Below, piece by piece: positions 9,318 through 17,674 of a stretch of DNA of 53,221 nucleotides. Made by a program: the position numbers and the translations under genes. The stretch's first letter is position 1. Each line of letters starts with the position of its first letter. The notes beneath the pieces are model-generated. The model was not told the DNA's origin. It worked only from the letters and a program-made list of their open reading frames with translations, and searched no databases. This stretch comes from Bacteroidia bacterium (lineage in GTDB: Bacteria > Bacteroidota > Bacteroidia > B-17B0 > Aurantibacillaceae): NCBI GenBank assembly GCA_025362575.1, contig JANYIQ010000011.1:1-53221 (forward strand). Reading direction: 5' to 3'.

Positions 9318-9560
9318 ATGAAAAAGTATCCAGCCCAGATTAGAAAATTTGGAAAGCGTATAAAGAGTTTACGGGAGGAGAATGATTTAACCCAGAAAGA
9401 ACTGGGAGTTAAAGCAGGCCTTACATCAAGAACTATTCAGCGAATTGAAGCTGGTGATTTTGCATCAACGCTCCATATACTAATTGCCTTGGCGAAAGCG
9501 TTTAGCGTAAGTACAGGAGAATTAATTAAAGAAATTACCGTTGAACCGGCTAAGAAGTAA
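9318..9560 (+). CDS. XRE-family transcriptional regulator (controller-like)
   Basis: An 80-residue HTH_3 protein. The helix-turn-helix is LTQKELGVKAGLTSRTIQRI, at about residues 24-43, followed by a dimerisation helix pair. It lies six bases before hsdM on the same strand, the usual place for a control gene of a type I operon, so its likely job is to tune expression of hsdMSR by binding the palindrome at 9273-9286. A TTG at 9312 is also in frame, but the ATG at 9318 is the better start because the TTG overlaps the -7 box. Confidence 0.85.
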   Translation: MKKYPAQIRKFGKRIKSLREENDLTQKELGVKAGLTSRTIQRIEAGDFASTLHILIALAKAFSVSTGELIKEITVEPAKK

Positions 9561-9566
9561 TTTAAT

Positions 9567-12215
9567 ATGGCAAATAAAATTTCACTTTCACGATTAGAAA
9601 CATTCCTTTTTGACGCTTGCGATATTCTGCGAGGAAATATGGATGCGTCTGAGTACAAGGAATACATAATCTCAATGTTATTTCTTAAAAGAGTAAACGA
9701 CCAATTCGATGTGCATAGAGATAAACGCAAAAAGAAATTGGTAGAAGAAAAAGGACTCAACGACCCCAATGAAATTTACAAGGAATTGGAAATTCAGAAC
9801 GCACCTGAATATGATTTCTTTGTTCCGCTATCAGCAAGATGGAAGCGTTTAGCTGGAGACCCGGAATTTTTTACGGATGAAGAAGGAAAACAACAAGCAA
9901 ATAATTTCATTAAAGATTTGCAAGAAGAAATTGGAGACCATTTAAACAAATCGTTGGCTGCATTAGAAAGTGCTAACCTTGATAAGTTGGATGGTGTATT
10001 CAATCAGGATAACATCAATTTCAATAAGACTTTTGGAAAAAACAATAAGCAAATTAGTGATGAGGATTTAAGAGAACTGATTCGTCACTTCAATAAAATG
10101 AATCTTCGGGATGATAATTTGGAATTTCCGGATTTGATGGGCGCGGCTTATGAATATCTTATTAAACATTTTGCAGACAGTGCCGGTAAGAAGGCCGGAG
10201 AATTCTACACTCCAAGTGAAGTAGTTAAACTTTTAGTAAATATTCTTGAACCAGGAGAAGATGCTGAAATTTATGACCCCACTTTAGGAAGTGGCGGTAT
10301 GCTAATTGAAAGTAGAAACTATGTGGAAAGTCGTTATGGCAGTGCCAAAAACCTTTCACTATATGGCCAAGAGAAAAGCGGAACCGTTTGGGGGTTGTGT
10401 AAAATGAATATGTTGTTTCATAGCATTTATGACAGCAAGATATTGAATGGAGATACACTTGTAAAATCCTTACATACCGAGAATGGTGAATTAAAAACAT
10501 TTGACATTGTAATAGCTAATCCGCCTTTCTCCCAGAATTATAGTTGGGCAGCTACGCAACAGAGAGAGCGATTCCATTTTAGAATGGCAGAAAAAGGAAA
10601 AGCTGATTTTATGTTTGTGCAACACATGGTCGCTTCTCTAAAAAATGATGGGCGTATGGCCGTGGTAATGCCTCATGGTGTACTGTTTCGTGGTGGCGAT
10701 GAAAGAAAATTTAGGGAGTGGCTGATTCAACTTACGGGCAGCGGTGACCGCTGTTTTCTTGAGGCAGTTATTGGCTTGCCCTCTGCTTTGTTTTATGGAA
10801 CTGGCATTGGCGCAAGTGTTATTGTCATAAATAAAAAGAATGCTCATATCCGTGACAAAGTTCTTTTTATAAATGCTGACCGAGAATATAAAGAAGGGAA
10901 AAACCAGAACAAATTACGTCCTGAAGACATTGAAAAAATAGCGTTCACTTACCGAAACAAAAAAGAAATTTTAAAATACAGTAAGCTTATAAGTAAAAAG
11001 GAACTGGCTATTGAAGAATATAATTTAAACATTAAGAGATTTGTTGACAATGCACCACCTCCGGAACCTAATGATGTTCACGCTCATTTGCTAGGTGGTA
11101 TTCCTGAAAACGAAGTTAAATCACTTAAAGCGTTTTTAAATTGTTATAATGGAATAAATAAAAAATTGTTTGAGAATCTGAAAAAAGGATATTTAAAATT
11201 TACCTCTGCTATTGTTCAAAAAGAGGATATTAAAAAATTATTTGATGATAGTGATGAAATAAAAACGGCTCAGGCCCAGTACATAAATGCAATTCATGAG
11301 TGGTGGCAACAACAAGTGCCCGTCATTGAACAATTGCCTAATAAAACCATCAATGTATTTGACCTCTATCATCAGTTCTCAGCAACGCTTACTGAAAAAT
11401 TGGTTGCATTACCCATTTTAGACGAATTTAAAAGCAGGGGCTCGTTCGCAAGTTATTGGAATTGCATTACTAATGATATTAAAAGTGTTGAAGCCAGTGG
11501 ATGGAATGCCGAGTTGATACCGGATGACGAAATCTTGGAAAGCCAATTTCCTGAAGTGTTGACGGAATTGCGAACCAATGAGTCAAGACGAGATGAGCTA
11601 CAATCTAAATTTGATGAAGTAAACGAATTGGAAGATGATGTTTGGAATGAAGAGGACTATGAAGTATGGCGAAGCAAGGAGATGAAAGAACACAAAGAAG
11701 AAATTAAGACCCTGAAAAGCGAACGCAAAGAAATAGATAAAGAGTTTAAGAATTTACAGAAAAGAACAAAAGCAAATGAAAAAGCGGGCGCTATGTTTAG
11801 TGTTGAAGTAGATGACCTAAAAAAAGATTCTGAAAGAATGAAATTACAACTAAAACAATTAGATGAACAAATTGAATCGGGCGAACTGCGTTTCGCAAAA
11901 CATACTTTATTAGAAGAAGAGCTAAAACAGTGTAAGAAAATAATTAAGGAGATAAAAGACCGTAAACAAAATCTTGTAGACCAAGCTCGTTTGAGCATTA
12001 CACCTGAAGCCGCCAAAGAATTAATACTAAAACGATGGCTACTTACACTGCACCAAACGATAACGGGGTATTTGTTGGCTCACCAAAGATTTTTATTGAA
12101 TGCCATTGAAATGCTTTTTGAAAAATACACTACAACTTTAGAAAGCATTTTAAGTATAAGGGAGAAAGAAACCAAACTGTTAAATGAATTCTTAATAGAA
12201 TTGGGTTATGAATAA
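9567..12215 (+). CDS. hsdM: Type I restriction-modification DNA methyltransferase subunit HsdM
   Basis: N6-adenine methyltransferase subunit. An HsdM_N helical domain (residues about 1-150) precedes the MTase domain with SAM motif I DPTLGSGG (D237) and catalytic motif IV NPPF (N318-F321). At 882 residues it is much longer than the common ~500-550. The extra C-terminal ~350 residues include a charged coiled coil at about 690-820 (many KE/EK repeats such as [17 protein letters not shown]). The 3' end overlaps hsdS by eight bases, implying coupled translation. With HsdS it should form a working methylase even though hsdR is broken. Confidence 0.93.
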   Translation: MANKISLSRLETFLFDACDILRGNMDASEYKEYIISMLFLKRVNDQFDVHRDKRKKKLVEEKGLNDPNEIYKELEIQNAPEYDFFVPLSARWKRLAGDPEFFTDEEGKQQANNFIKDLQEEIGDHLNKSLAALESANLDKLDGVFNQDNINFNKTFGKNNKQISDEDLRELIRHFNKMNLRDDNLEFPDLMGAAYEYLIKHFADSAGKKAGEFYTPSEVVKLLVNILEPGEDAEIYDPTLGSGGMLIESRNYVESRYGSAKNLSLYGQEKSGTVWGLCKMNMLFHSIYDSKILNGDTLVKSLHTENGELKTFDIVIANPPFSQNYSWAATQQRERFHFRMAEKGKADFMFVQHMVASLKNDGRMAVVMPHGVLFRGGDERKFREWLIQLTGSGDRCFLEAVIGLPSALFYGTGIGASVIVINKKNAHIRDKVLFINADREYKEGKNQNKLRPEDIEKIAFTYRNKKEILKYSKLISKKELAIEEYNLNIKRFVDNAPPPEPNDVHAHLLGGIPENEVKSLKAFLNCYNGINKKLFENLKKGYLKFTSAIVQKEDIKKLFDDSDEIKTAQAQYINAIHEWWQQQVPVIEQLPNKTINVFDLYHQFSATLTEKLVALPILDEFKSRGSFASYWNCITNDIKSVEASGWNAELIPDDEILESQFPEVLTELRTNESRRDELQSKFDEVNELEDDVWNEEDYEVWRSKEMKEHKEEIKTLKSERKEIDKEFKNLQKRTKANEKAGAMFSVEVDDLKKDSERMKLQLKQLDEQIESGELRFAKHTLLEEELKQCKKIIKEIKDRKQNLVDQARLSITPEAAKELILKRWLLTLHQTITGYLLAHQRFLLNAIEMLFEKYTTTLESILSIREKETKLLNEFLIELGYE

Positions 12216-13515
12216 ATGGACGGAAGAAATATTAAGCAAAAAGGTCGATTTAATTCATGGTCATCAATTTAGGGACAATGACTTTGTGGAAGATGGTTTA
12301 CCTATTGTAAAAATTGGGCAATTAAGTCAGACCGGCGAAATTGATTTAAGTAATTGCTCCTTCGTTGACAAAAATGATTTTGAAAAATTTAAAGAATATC
12401 GCATCTACGAAGGTGATATTTTAATGGCCTTAACTGGTGCGACTTTAGGCAAAACAGTTAGAGTCACGAAGAATTTTGGAGTGATTTTTCAAAACTATCG
12501 CGTTGGAAAATTTCAGCCAATAGATGGGGCAATAAATAAGAACTTTTTATATTATCTGTTGATATCTGATAATATTCAAAGAGAGATGCTACTTAAAATA
12601 AACACGGCTGCCCAAGGTAATATAGGGAAAGCTGATTTTGAGAAAATTAAAATAAAATATCCTGATTATGCCATTCAAAAAAAAATAGGAAGTATTCTTT
12701 CCACCACGGATTTGGTAATAGATAAAACTCATGCCTCTGTTTCCAAATACAAAGCTATTAAACAAGGAATGTTGCAGGACTTATTTTCTCGTGGAATTGA
12801 CCTCAAGACAAAAAAATTGCGGCCACGATATATTGATGCTCCAGAATTATATAAGGAAAGTAAGTTAGGTTTTATTCCATTGGAATGGAATGTAAAAGAT
12901 TTCGGGAAAGAAGTTGATTTAATTCACGGGCATCAATTTAGGGATTATGATTTTAAAGAATTTGGTGTTCCAGTTGTAAAAATTGGTCAAGTAAAACCGG
13001 AAAATATCGACTTAACAAATTGCTCTTTCGTCAATTTTGGTAGAGAAGAGGAATTTAAAAACGAAATAATACGCAATGGAGATGTTTTAATGGCGTTAAC
13101 AGGAGCCACACTTGGAAAAGCCTGTTTGGTTAAGGGATTAAATGGTATTGTCTTTCAGAACTATCGCGTTGGAAGATTTGAACCCATAATAAGAGAGGAT
13201 GATATTGACAAGGAGTTTCTTTACTACTCACTTATTGCGGGCGAACTGTTAGGGCAGATTTTCAACAAAGTTAATTCAGGGGCTCAAGGAAATGTTGGTA
13301 AAGCAGATTTTGAAAAAGCAACTTTTAAAAAACCACCGTATAACGAACAATTGTTGATAGCAGAAAGATTACAAACGTTAGAAGACAAACTTACTGTTGA
13401 CCAAGATTTCCTGCGTAAACTTCAACAGCTCAAACAAGGTTTGATGAGTGATTTATTAAGTGGTACGAAAACAGTTGTAGTTAAAGAGGAATTATTAACG
13501 CAAAACGAAAACTAA
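12208..13515 (+). CDS. hsdS: Type I restriction-modification specificity subunit HsdS
   Basis: A 435-residue HsdS with two target-recognition domains, each followed by a conserved helical spacer ([18 protein letters not shown] and [19 protein letters not shown]). Normally the two domains differ, because each reads one half of a split, asymmetric site. Here they are clearly homologous along their whole length: [11 protein letters not shown] at 13-23 and again at 236-246, then [28 protein letters not shown] and GKADFEK in the same order. That predicts recognition of two similar half-sites, i.e. a near-palindromic target. It overlaps hsdM by eight bases and is followed by hsdR one base later. 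Confidence 0.93.
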   Translation: MNKWTEEILSKKVDLIHGHQFRDNDFVEDGLPIVKIGQLSQTGEIDLSNCSFVDKNDFEKFKEYRIYEGDILMALTGATLGKTVRVTKNFGVIFQNYRVGKFQPIDGAINKNFLYYLLISDNIQREMLLKINTAAQGNIGKADFEKIKIKYPDYAIQKKIGSILSTTDLVIDKTHASVSKYKAIKQGMLQDLFSRGIDLKTKKLRPRYIDAPELYKESKLGFIPLEWNVKDFGKEVDLIHGHQFRDYDFKEFGVPVVKIGQVKPENIDLTNCSFVNFGREEEFKNEIIRNGDVLMALTGATLGKACLVKGLNGIVFQNYRVGRFEPIIREDDIDKEFLYYSLIAGELLGQIFNKVNSGAQGNVGKADFEKATFKKPPYNEQLLIAERLQTLEDKLTVDQDFLRKLQQLKQGLMSDLLSGTKTVVVKEELLTQNEN

Positions 13516-13516
13516 T

Positions 13517-14590
13517 ATGGCCGAATATATAAATGTAGAAAAGCCCTTCATGGATAAACTTCGCCAATTACAATGGAAGGTGATTGACCAAGGATTTGGC
13601 ATACCACTAGACCCAGAAAAAAGTTTGCGAGAAAATTTCAAGCAAGTTGTTTTACCGAAAGTTTTTAAAGATGCAGTTAAGGCAATAAATAAAACTGCTG
13701 ATGGAAGAGAATGGCTTACGGAAACGCAATTAAATAATATACTCTTTGAAATTCAAAATTTTTCCGGAAAGACCTTACACGAAGCTAATAAGGAAATACA
13801 CCGGATGTTATTGAAAGGCACAAGTGTAGATAAAAACGAATTAACTGGAGAACAAAATCCAACTGTTCGTTTAATTGATTTCAGAAATTGGGATAGAAAT
13901 GTATTTACTGCCATTAATCAATTTCGTATTAATACCCCTGGGAGTACCAAAACTATGATAATTCCAGATATAGTTTTGTTCTTAAATGGAACGCCGGTAA
14001 TAGTAGTAGAAGCAAAAGACGATGACGAAAATGCAGAACCCTTGAGCGAAGCATTTTTACAAATAAGCAGATATGCAAATACAAGAGAGGACAGGTTTAG
14101 TGTGAATGAAGGTGAAGAACGTTTGTTTCATTATAATATTTTCAGCATAATAACTTTCGGCAGTGAAGCAAGAGTTGGCACTATCAGTGCAGATTTTGAA
14201 TTTTACAACAACTGGGTAGATATTTTTCCGGAAGAATACCGTGTGGTTGATTATCCTCCAAATGAAGAACGACAAGAAGTATTGATTCATGGAATGTTGA
14301 ACAAGGAAATTTTGGTTGACATACTGAAGCACCATACGTTGTTTATGGAAATCAAGAAAGGTGTGGAAGTGAAAGTAGTGGCCCGTTACAATCAATACCG
14401 GGCTGTTGGTAAAATCATTCGTAACATTCGCGAAGGGACTACGCCTCTTGAACGCGGTGGTGTCGTATGGCATACCCAAGGGAGTGGAAAAAGTTTAACA
14501 ATGGTTTTTCTAATTCGTAAACTCCGTAGTTGCGATGATTTGAAAGACCTTAAAGTTATTTTTGTTGTTGACAGAAGAGGTAGAAAATGA
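13517..14590 (+). pseudogene. hsdR: Truncated type I restriction endonuclease subunit HsdR
   Basis: Only the first ~350 of roughly 1000 residues remain. They contain the HsdR_N nuclease domain with the PD-(D/E)XK residues P150-D151 and E165-A-K167, then the helicase Walker A (GSGKS, residues about 322-326) and motif Ia region LKVIFVVDR. Intact family members continue with helicase motifs II-VI and a C-terminal domain that binds the methylase; all are absent. After VVDR the reading continues only RGRK-stop, so the break lies at about 14573-14580, where unrelated sequence begins. The complex should not be able to translocate or restrict DNA. Confidence 0.88.
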
Positions 14591-14597
14591 ACTTTAC

Positions 14598-14816
14598 ATG
14601 ATTATTCAAGAAACAATTAGCGAGAATCCGAAAAAATACGGCTATGAGGATTGTTCGGAAGAAGATGGGGGCGATTGGTTGGAGAATTTTGAAATATACT
14701 CAGGATTTACACTCAGGAACACACTTTATTTATCATTAGAAGAAGGAATTATCACCGGAGAGGAGTTTCTTCTATACAATAGAGATTATAAGTTAAAACA
14801 ATTATTTACGATCTAA
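14598..14816 (+). CDS. Short acidic protein or gene fragment downstream of hsdR break
   Basis: A frame open from 14562 (TTG) runs to a stop at 14816; the first ATG is at 14598, giving 72 residues. It is acidic (EDCSEEDGGDWLENFEIY) and ends in LLYNRDYKLKQLFTI. It lies in a different frame from hsdR and does not resemble HsdR's C-terminus. Since it appears exactly where hsdR is cut off, it is more likely the 3' end of another gene joined by deletion than an independent gene. Family not recognised. Confidence 0.4.
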   Translation: MIIQETISENPKKYGYEDCSEEDGGDWLENFEIYSGFTLRNTLYLSLEEGIITGEEFLLYNRDYKLKQLFTI

Positions 14817-15148
14817 ATTGTGGTGGGCAATTTTTCTTGGGGGTAAGTTTGATTTATCAAATGAGTGCTTCCTCAGAAGTGTTTCTCTTCTGATTGGTCA
14901 CTCATAATTGAAGGTCTTGGAGTATAAGCCGTCATTATCATATAGTCATCCGCCATGTGCTATAATTTGAGACCAACTTTTCGAGAATGTTTGGCTTCCC
15001 GTTCTATCTTACGACTCGTCTCTTTATGCCATCGTTGCCCTTGTAGAAATCCCCTAGTAAGGCTTTTTATTTTTTCAGAGGAGTAACCCTAGCGTTAAAT
15101 CATCTTCCGCAATTACTCTTCTATTCTTAATTTTCGTTAATCATTCTT
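14817..15148. other. Gap inside the island with a possible decayed reading frame
   Basis: 332 bp without a supported gene. On the minus strand, 14960-15088 is open for 42 codons between two stops (product with EKIKSLTRGFLQGQ and SRKIEREAK, a basic helical look) but has no start codon; it could be the remnant of a DNA-binding or mobilisation protein. No hairpin or promoter is clear. Base composition is AT-rich like the following genes. Confidence 0.35.
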
Positions 15149-15298
15149 TTACTTAAATCTTTCCAACCTAACTTTTAATCCGTCAATTTGTATTTTTAAT
15201 TTCAATATCTCCCTTTTCTTAAAATCTTTTTCAATCTTTAGTTTATCTCTATTAATCCTTATATTTCCGTTAAGTTTGTTTATCGTATCAATATTCAT
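15149..15298 (-). CDS. 49-residue helical, basic protein
   Basis: A short ORF (ATG at 15298, TAA at 15149) encoding a 49-residue Lys/Ile-rich protein that is almost wholly helix- or coiled-coil-prone (DKLKIEKDFKKREILKLKIQ). Its start overlaps the last 11 bases of the HTH gene, which suggests translational coupling. It is the last gene of the small minus-strand group in the island. Function unknown; the overlap is the main argument that it is real. Confidence 0.45.
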   Translation of the reverse strand: MNIDTINKLNGNIRINRDKLKIEKDFKKREILKLKIQIDGLKVRLERFK

Positions 15299-15515
15299 TT
15301 CTTCTTATAAAATTTTCATACAAAAGCTTTTCCATGATTGTAAATAAAATTTGCTCAGAATATAAATATTGATTCTTATATCTCATGGATTCAGAGATGC
15401 CGTTTCGCTTAATCTCTCTTTGTAGTTTAGACTTTGATGTACCTAATATTTTCATCATTGTATTGGCATCATAGAACTTATCGTTTTTTTCTGAAATGTA
15501 TCCTATTACTCTCAT
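15288..15515 (-). CDS. Small HTH protein, excisionase/MerR-like
   Basis: A 75-residue protein. The segment FYDANTMMKILGTSKSKLQ (residues about 14-32) followed by a YKNQYLYSEQIL wing resembles the winged helix-turn-helix of excisionases and MerR-like helix_turn_helix_17 proteins, which choose a DNA site by 'domain = tool, then name of residues after it'. It overlaps the acidic gene upstream by 38 bp if the ATG at 15515 is used; Met20 (15458) would remove the overlap but also most of the fold. It is the best candidate for binding the repeated operator motif at 15796 and 16258. Excisionase versus regulator cannot be decided here. Confidence 0.55.
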   Translation of the reverse strand: MRVIGYISEKNDKFYDANTMMKILGTSKSKLQREIKRNGISESMRYKNQYLYSEQILFTIMEKLLYENFIRRNEY

Positions 15516-15777
15516 ATTTCTTTTTTAGTCTTTTATACTCGTTTAAGAGTTCGTCAATCAATTCATCGTCAACCGTTTTTTCATCATCTGTTTCTTCTTC
15601 ATCATCAAATTCATTAACCAGTTTTGGTTTTCTTTTTCTATGCGGGGATTGCCCTTCTTCATCATCCGGCATTTCGATTTCATCTTCATTCTCCATATCA
15701 TCTCCCTCCTCTGGTTCTTTAGAGTATTTTTCTACAATGAACTTTATAAAGTCCGTTTGAACGTGTTTTCTTTTCAT
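15478..15777 (-). CDS. Highly acidic small protein, unknown
   Basis: From the ATG at 15777 the product is 99 residues; a longer frame starts at 15888 but would overlap the nuclease gene and the operator. The centre is extremely acidic (EPEEGDDMENEDEIEMPDDE, then FDDEEETDDEKTVDDE), with basic patches at both ends (MKRKH and FRKKR) and a coiled-coil-like tail (LIDELLNEYKRLKKKYE). Strongly acidic small proteins can be DNA mimics or chaperone-like partners, but nothing here proves that. It sits between the nuclease-like gene and the HTH gene in one apparent operon, with the operator palindrome just upstream. Confidence 0.55.
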   Translation of the reverse strand: MKRKHVQTDFIKFIVEKYSKEPEEGDDMENEDEIEMPDDEEGQSPHRKRKPKLVNEFDDEEETDDEKTVDDELIDELLNEYKRLKKKYESNRIHFRKKR

Positions 15778-15795
15778 ATTAGTTTTATTTTTTTG

Positions 15796-15813
15796 AACCG
15801 AATCAATTCGGTT
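15796..15813. promoter_or_regulatory. Perfect palindrome, operator candidate 1
   Basis: AACCGAAT-CA-ATTCGGTT: 8-bp arms and a 2-bp centre, 18 bp upstream of the acidic gene's ATG and beside an AT-rich TATATT stretch. The core TGATTCGGTTC plus a run of A recurs at 16258-16276 upstream of the nuclease-like gene in the same orientation, which points to one regulator for both. Confidence 0.5.
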
Positions 15814-15841
15814 TATGTTATATATTAAAATAAAAAAGTGT

Positions 15842-16237
15842 TTATTTTCTTCTTCTGAATCCTCGCAACCGTATAACACGAATGCCACTTTTTAATAGCA
15901 GATGTTTTACCTTGCTAATATCTGCGAACGTTGGTATTACTAAGTATTTACCAATTATGAAAGAGTGTTTGCCGGAATGATTTCTTGCGTAACAATTTAT
16001 TTGTATAATGTCAAATAAAGTAATTACCGGGACAGCCTTAACCTCAACGATAATTTTTTTATAGTAACTAGCCCCTCTATAGCGAATTTGTTTTTTGATT
16101 AAAAAATCAGGGCGATATCCTTTATGAGTTGCGTCTTGCGGTAATATGATGTAACCTTCGGAGTGAGGATATCTAACCCTCATTGTCAAATAAGCATTAT
16201 TATACATTTCGCTTTCAATAAATTTTTCTCTTGCCAC
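15842..16237 (-). CDS. Small PD-(D/E)XK nuclease-like protein
   Basis: A 131-residue protein (GTG at 16237; ATG at 16207 would give 121). It shows the nuclease-fold signature in the right order and spacing: GYRPDFLIKK (PD), then about 15 residues later IIVEVKA (E-x-K), then DIIQINCYARN, matching the Q-x-x-x-Y helix seen after the catalytic Lys in many restriction-like nucleases. The size suits a single-domain resolvase or restriction-like nuclease. It is the first gene of the minus-strand group. A role in defence or in moving the island is inference; there is no helicase or methylase partner in this group. Confidence 0.6.
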   Translation of the reverse strand: MAREKFIESEMYNNAYLTMRVRYPHSEGYIILPQDATHKGYRPDFLIKKQIRYRGASYYKKIIVEVKAVPVITLFDIIQINCYARNHSGKHSFIIGKYLVIPTFADISKVKHLLLKSGIRVIRLRGFRRRK

Positions 16238-16257
16238 AATTCTTACTTAAAATTTTT

Positions 16258-16276
16258 GAACCGAACCGAATCAGTT
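16258..16276. promoter_or_regulatory. Operator candidate 2, imperfect copy
   Basis: GAACCGAACCGAATCAGTT carries the ACCGAATCA core of the palindrome at 15796-15813, with CCGAA doubled and the right arm degraded. Both copies are flanked by TTTTTGAACC on one side and TTATATAT on the other. It lies 20 bp upstream of the nuclease-like gene's GTG and 81 bp from the divergent 91-residue gene, so it could control both. Confidence 0.45.
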
Positions 16277-16356
16277 AACCTTATATATAGAAAGTTGAAA
16301 TTGTTTTTACTAAACTTTTCATTGTTGATGTCTATAAGTATTATCTAAAAATATTT

Positions 16357-16632
16357 ATGGGAAATTTTAAAAAAGTAAAACTATACATAGAGTCTACAGG
16401 CTATATGTATACCACCGATGAAAATAATATTGAAGGTTGGGATGAAGGGATAATGGATGAGGACGATTGCAAAGTTGTGAAAGTTGAGGTAGTGGAAGAT
16501 TACGAGCTAAAACCTCAACATATTCGTTATATTAATTCACCTGAAATGAATGATAAGACCGATGATGAAATCGAAAAGGAAATTTTATCTCAGAGTAGAG
16601 ACAAGAAAATTAATTTGATTTTGAGAAAATGA
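16357..16632 (+). CDS. Acidic 91-residue protein, unknown
   Basis: The only plus-strand gene in the orphan part of the island. It is rich in Asp and Glu (NIEGWDEGIMDEDDC) with a beta-rich start (KVKLYIESTGYMYTT) and a C-terminal helix (DDEIEKEILSQSRDKK). It is divergent from the nuclease-like gene, sharing a 119-bp region that contains operator candidate 2, and convergent with the next gene, with two bases between stops. No family recognised. Confidence 0.5.
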   Translation: MGNFKKVKLYIESTGYMYTTDENNIEGWDEGIMDEDDCKVVKVEVVEDYELKPQHIRYINSPEMNDKTDDEIEKEILSQSRDKKINLILRK

Positions 16633-16634
16633 AG

Positions 16635-16928
16635 CTACTTAGTTTTTTTTGTTTTTTTAAGCAACTTGATTAATTCTTGTTTCCATTGAATTTCAAATTC
16701 CAAATCCTCAATCATACTAGCTTTATTTACATATCTCACGGTCAAGATGTATTCAATCATTGGAATAGTTAAATGATTTACTCTATTACTGATAATATAG
16801 TGGATTGCAGAACTTGGACCCCCTTCTCTAACTAAAATTTCATTCGCACGTCTAGCGATTATTTTGTCAATTGATTTTTCCTTTGAAACGATAGGGCTTG
16901 CTTTTTTTATACCAATTTGTTTTTTCAT
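16635..16928 (-). CDS. 97-residue basic protein, unknown
   Basis: A Lys-rich protein with predicted helices (SIDKIIARRANEILV; MIEDLEFEIQWKQELIKLL) and a basic tail (KKTKKTK). It is preceded by an AT-rich region containing the palindrome GTATATAC. No domain recognised. It is in a group of orphan genes of similar, AT-rich composition, so its origin is probably the same element. Confidence 0.5.
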   Translation of the reverse strand: MKKQIGIKKASPIVSKEKSIDKIIARRANEILVREGGPSSAIHYIISNRVNHLTIPMIEYILTVRYVNKASMIEDLEFEIQWKQELIKLLKKTKKTK

Positions 16929-16989
16929 TAGTAAAATTTTATTTGTTGTGTAAATGTATATACATATCAGTACAAAACCACAACAAAAG

Positions 16990-17511
16990 TTATTGTCTTA
17001 AGCGTGTGATTACATCTGAAATATTTAGTTGATCTGAAGGGTCTCGAGCAAGAACTTCCTCGGAGAACAACTGAATAATAATAGTTGCCCTTAGTTCTAC
17101 TAATACACCTTGATATACAATTGCATTTACATCTGAAAAACGATTTAAAGTTTCAATCATTCCGGATATCCATTCTCTTGCAATCTCTTCTGAAATTAAT
17201 TTTCTTTTTATGTAATCTAGTTCTTGAGTTGTAAGAAGTATATACTTGCGCAAAAGCCTATCGAAACCTTCTTGATTTTCTGCTAAGGTTTCTATCTGAC
17301 CTAACCGAAAAGCCATTGTAGAATATGTTGTCATGCACTTACTAACGACTTGAAATTCGTTACTGGATTTGGATAGCTTATCTGCTTTCCATAAAAAGAA
17401 AACAGAGAGACCACCAATGATTAATGAAATGAAAGCAAGCATTTCTAAAATGCCGTGAAGACTATTTGGTATCCACTCAAAGTGTGCGGGTTCTACTTCT
17501 AATAGTATCAT
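16990..17511 (-). CDS. Single-pass membrane protein with cytoplasmic helical domain
   Basis: A 173-residue protein with one membrane helix at about residues 22-43 (LEMLAFISLIIGGLSVFFLW) and a soluble, mostly helical region of ~130 residues (EIARE, ELDYIKRKLISEE, ITRLRQ). It resembles DUF4760-like or other small one-helix membrane proteins of phage and defence islands, but I cannot assign a family. It is the last island gene before the right border. Confidence 0.55.
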   Translation of the reverse strand: MILLEVEPAHFEWIPNSLHGILEMLAFISLIIGGLSVFFLWKADKLSKSSNEFQVVSKCMTTYSTMAFRLGQIETLAENQEGFDRLLRKYILLTTQELDYIKRKLISEEIAREWISGMIETLNRFSDVNAIVYQGVLVELRATIIIQLFSEEVLARDPSDQLNISDVITRLRQ

Positions 17512-17614
17512 GTTTTTGAATTTCTAAAGTGGAAAAGTACAAACAAATTATTACTTAAAAAAAATCGAAATCAAGGTTAGATTATAAGAAAATATGTCTT
17601 GAAGATTTAAGTGA

Positions 17615-17636
17615 AAAACGAGATGAAAACGAGATG
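17615..17636. repeat. Tandem 11-bp repeat near the right island border
   Basis: AAAACGAGATG occurs twice in tandem (17615-17625, 17626-17636), followed by another AAAA. It lies 61-82 bp from the yifB junction in otherwise AT-rich, gene-free sequence. Short tandem repeats near an element end can be recombinase or transposase binding sites; here that is only a suggestion, and the left end has no matching copy. Confidence 0.4.
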
Positions 17637-17674
17637 AAAATTTAATTCATAATTTGTAATGAATTAATAATTAG

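Noticed and set aside
14562-14816. Interpretation as the real C-terminal end of HsdR by frameshift
   Set aside because: The product does not look like any HsdR helicase or C-terminal segment and is far too short; ~600 residues would still be missing.
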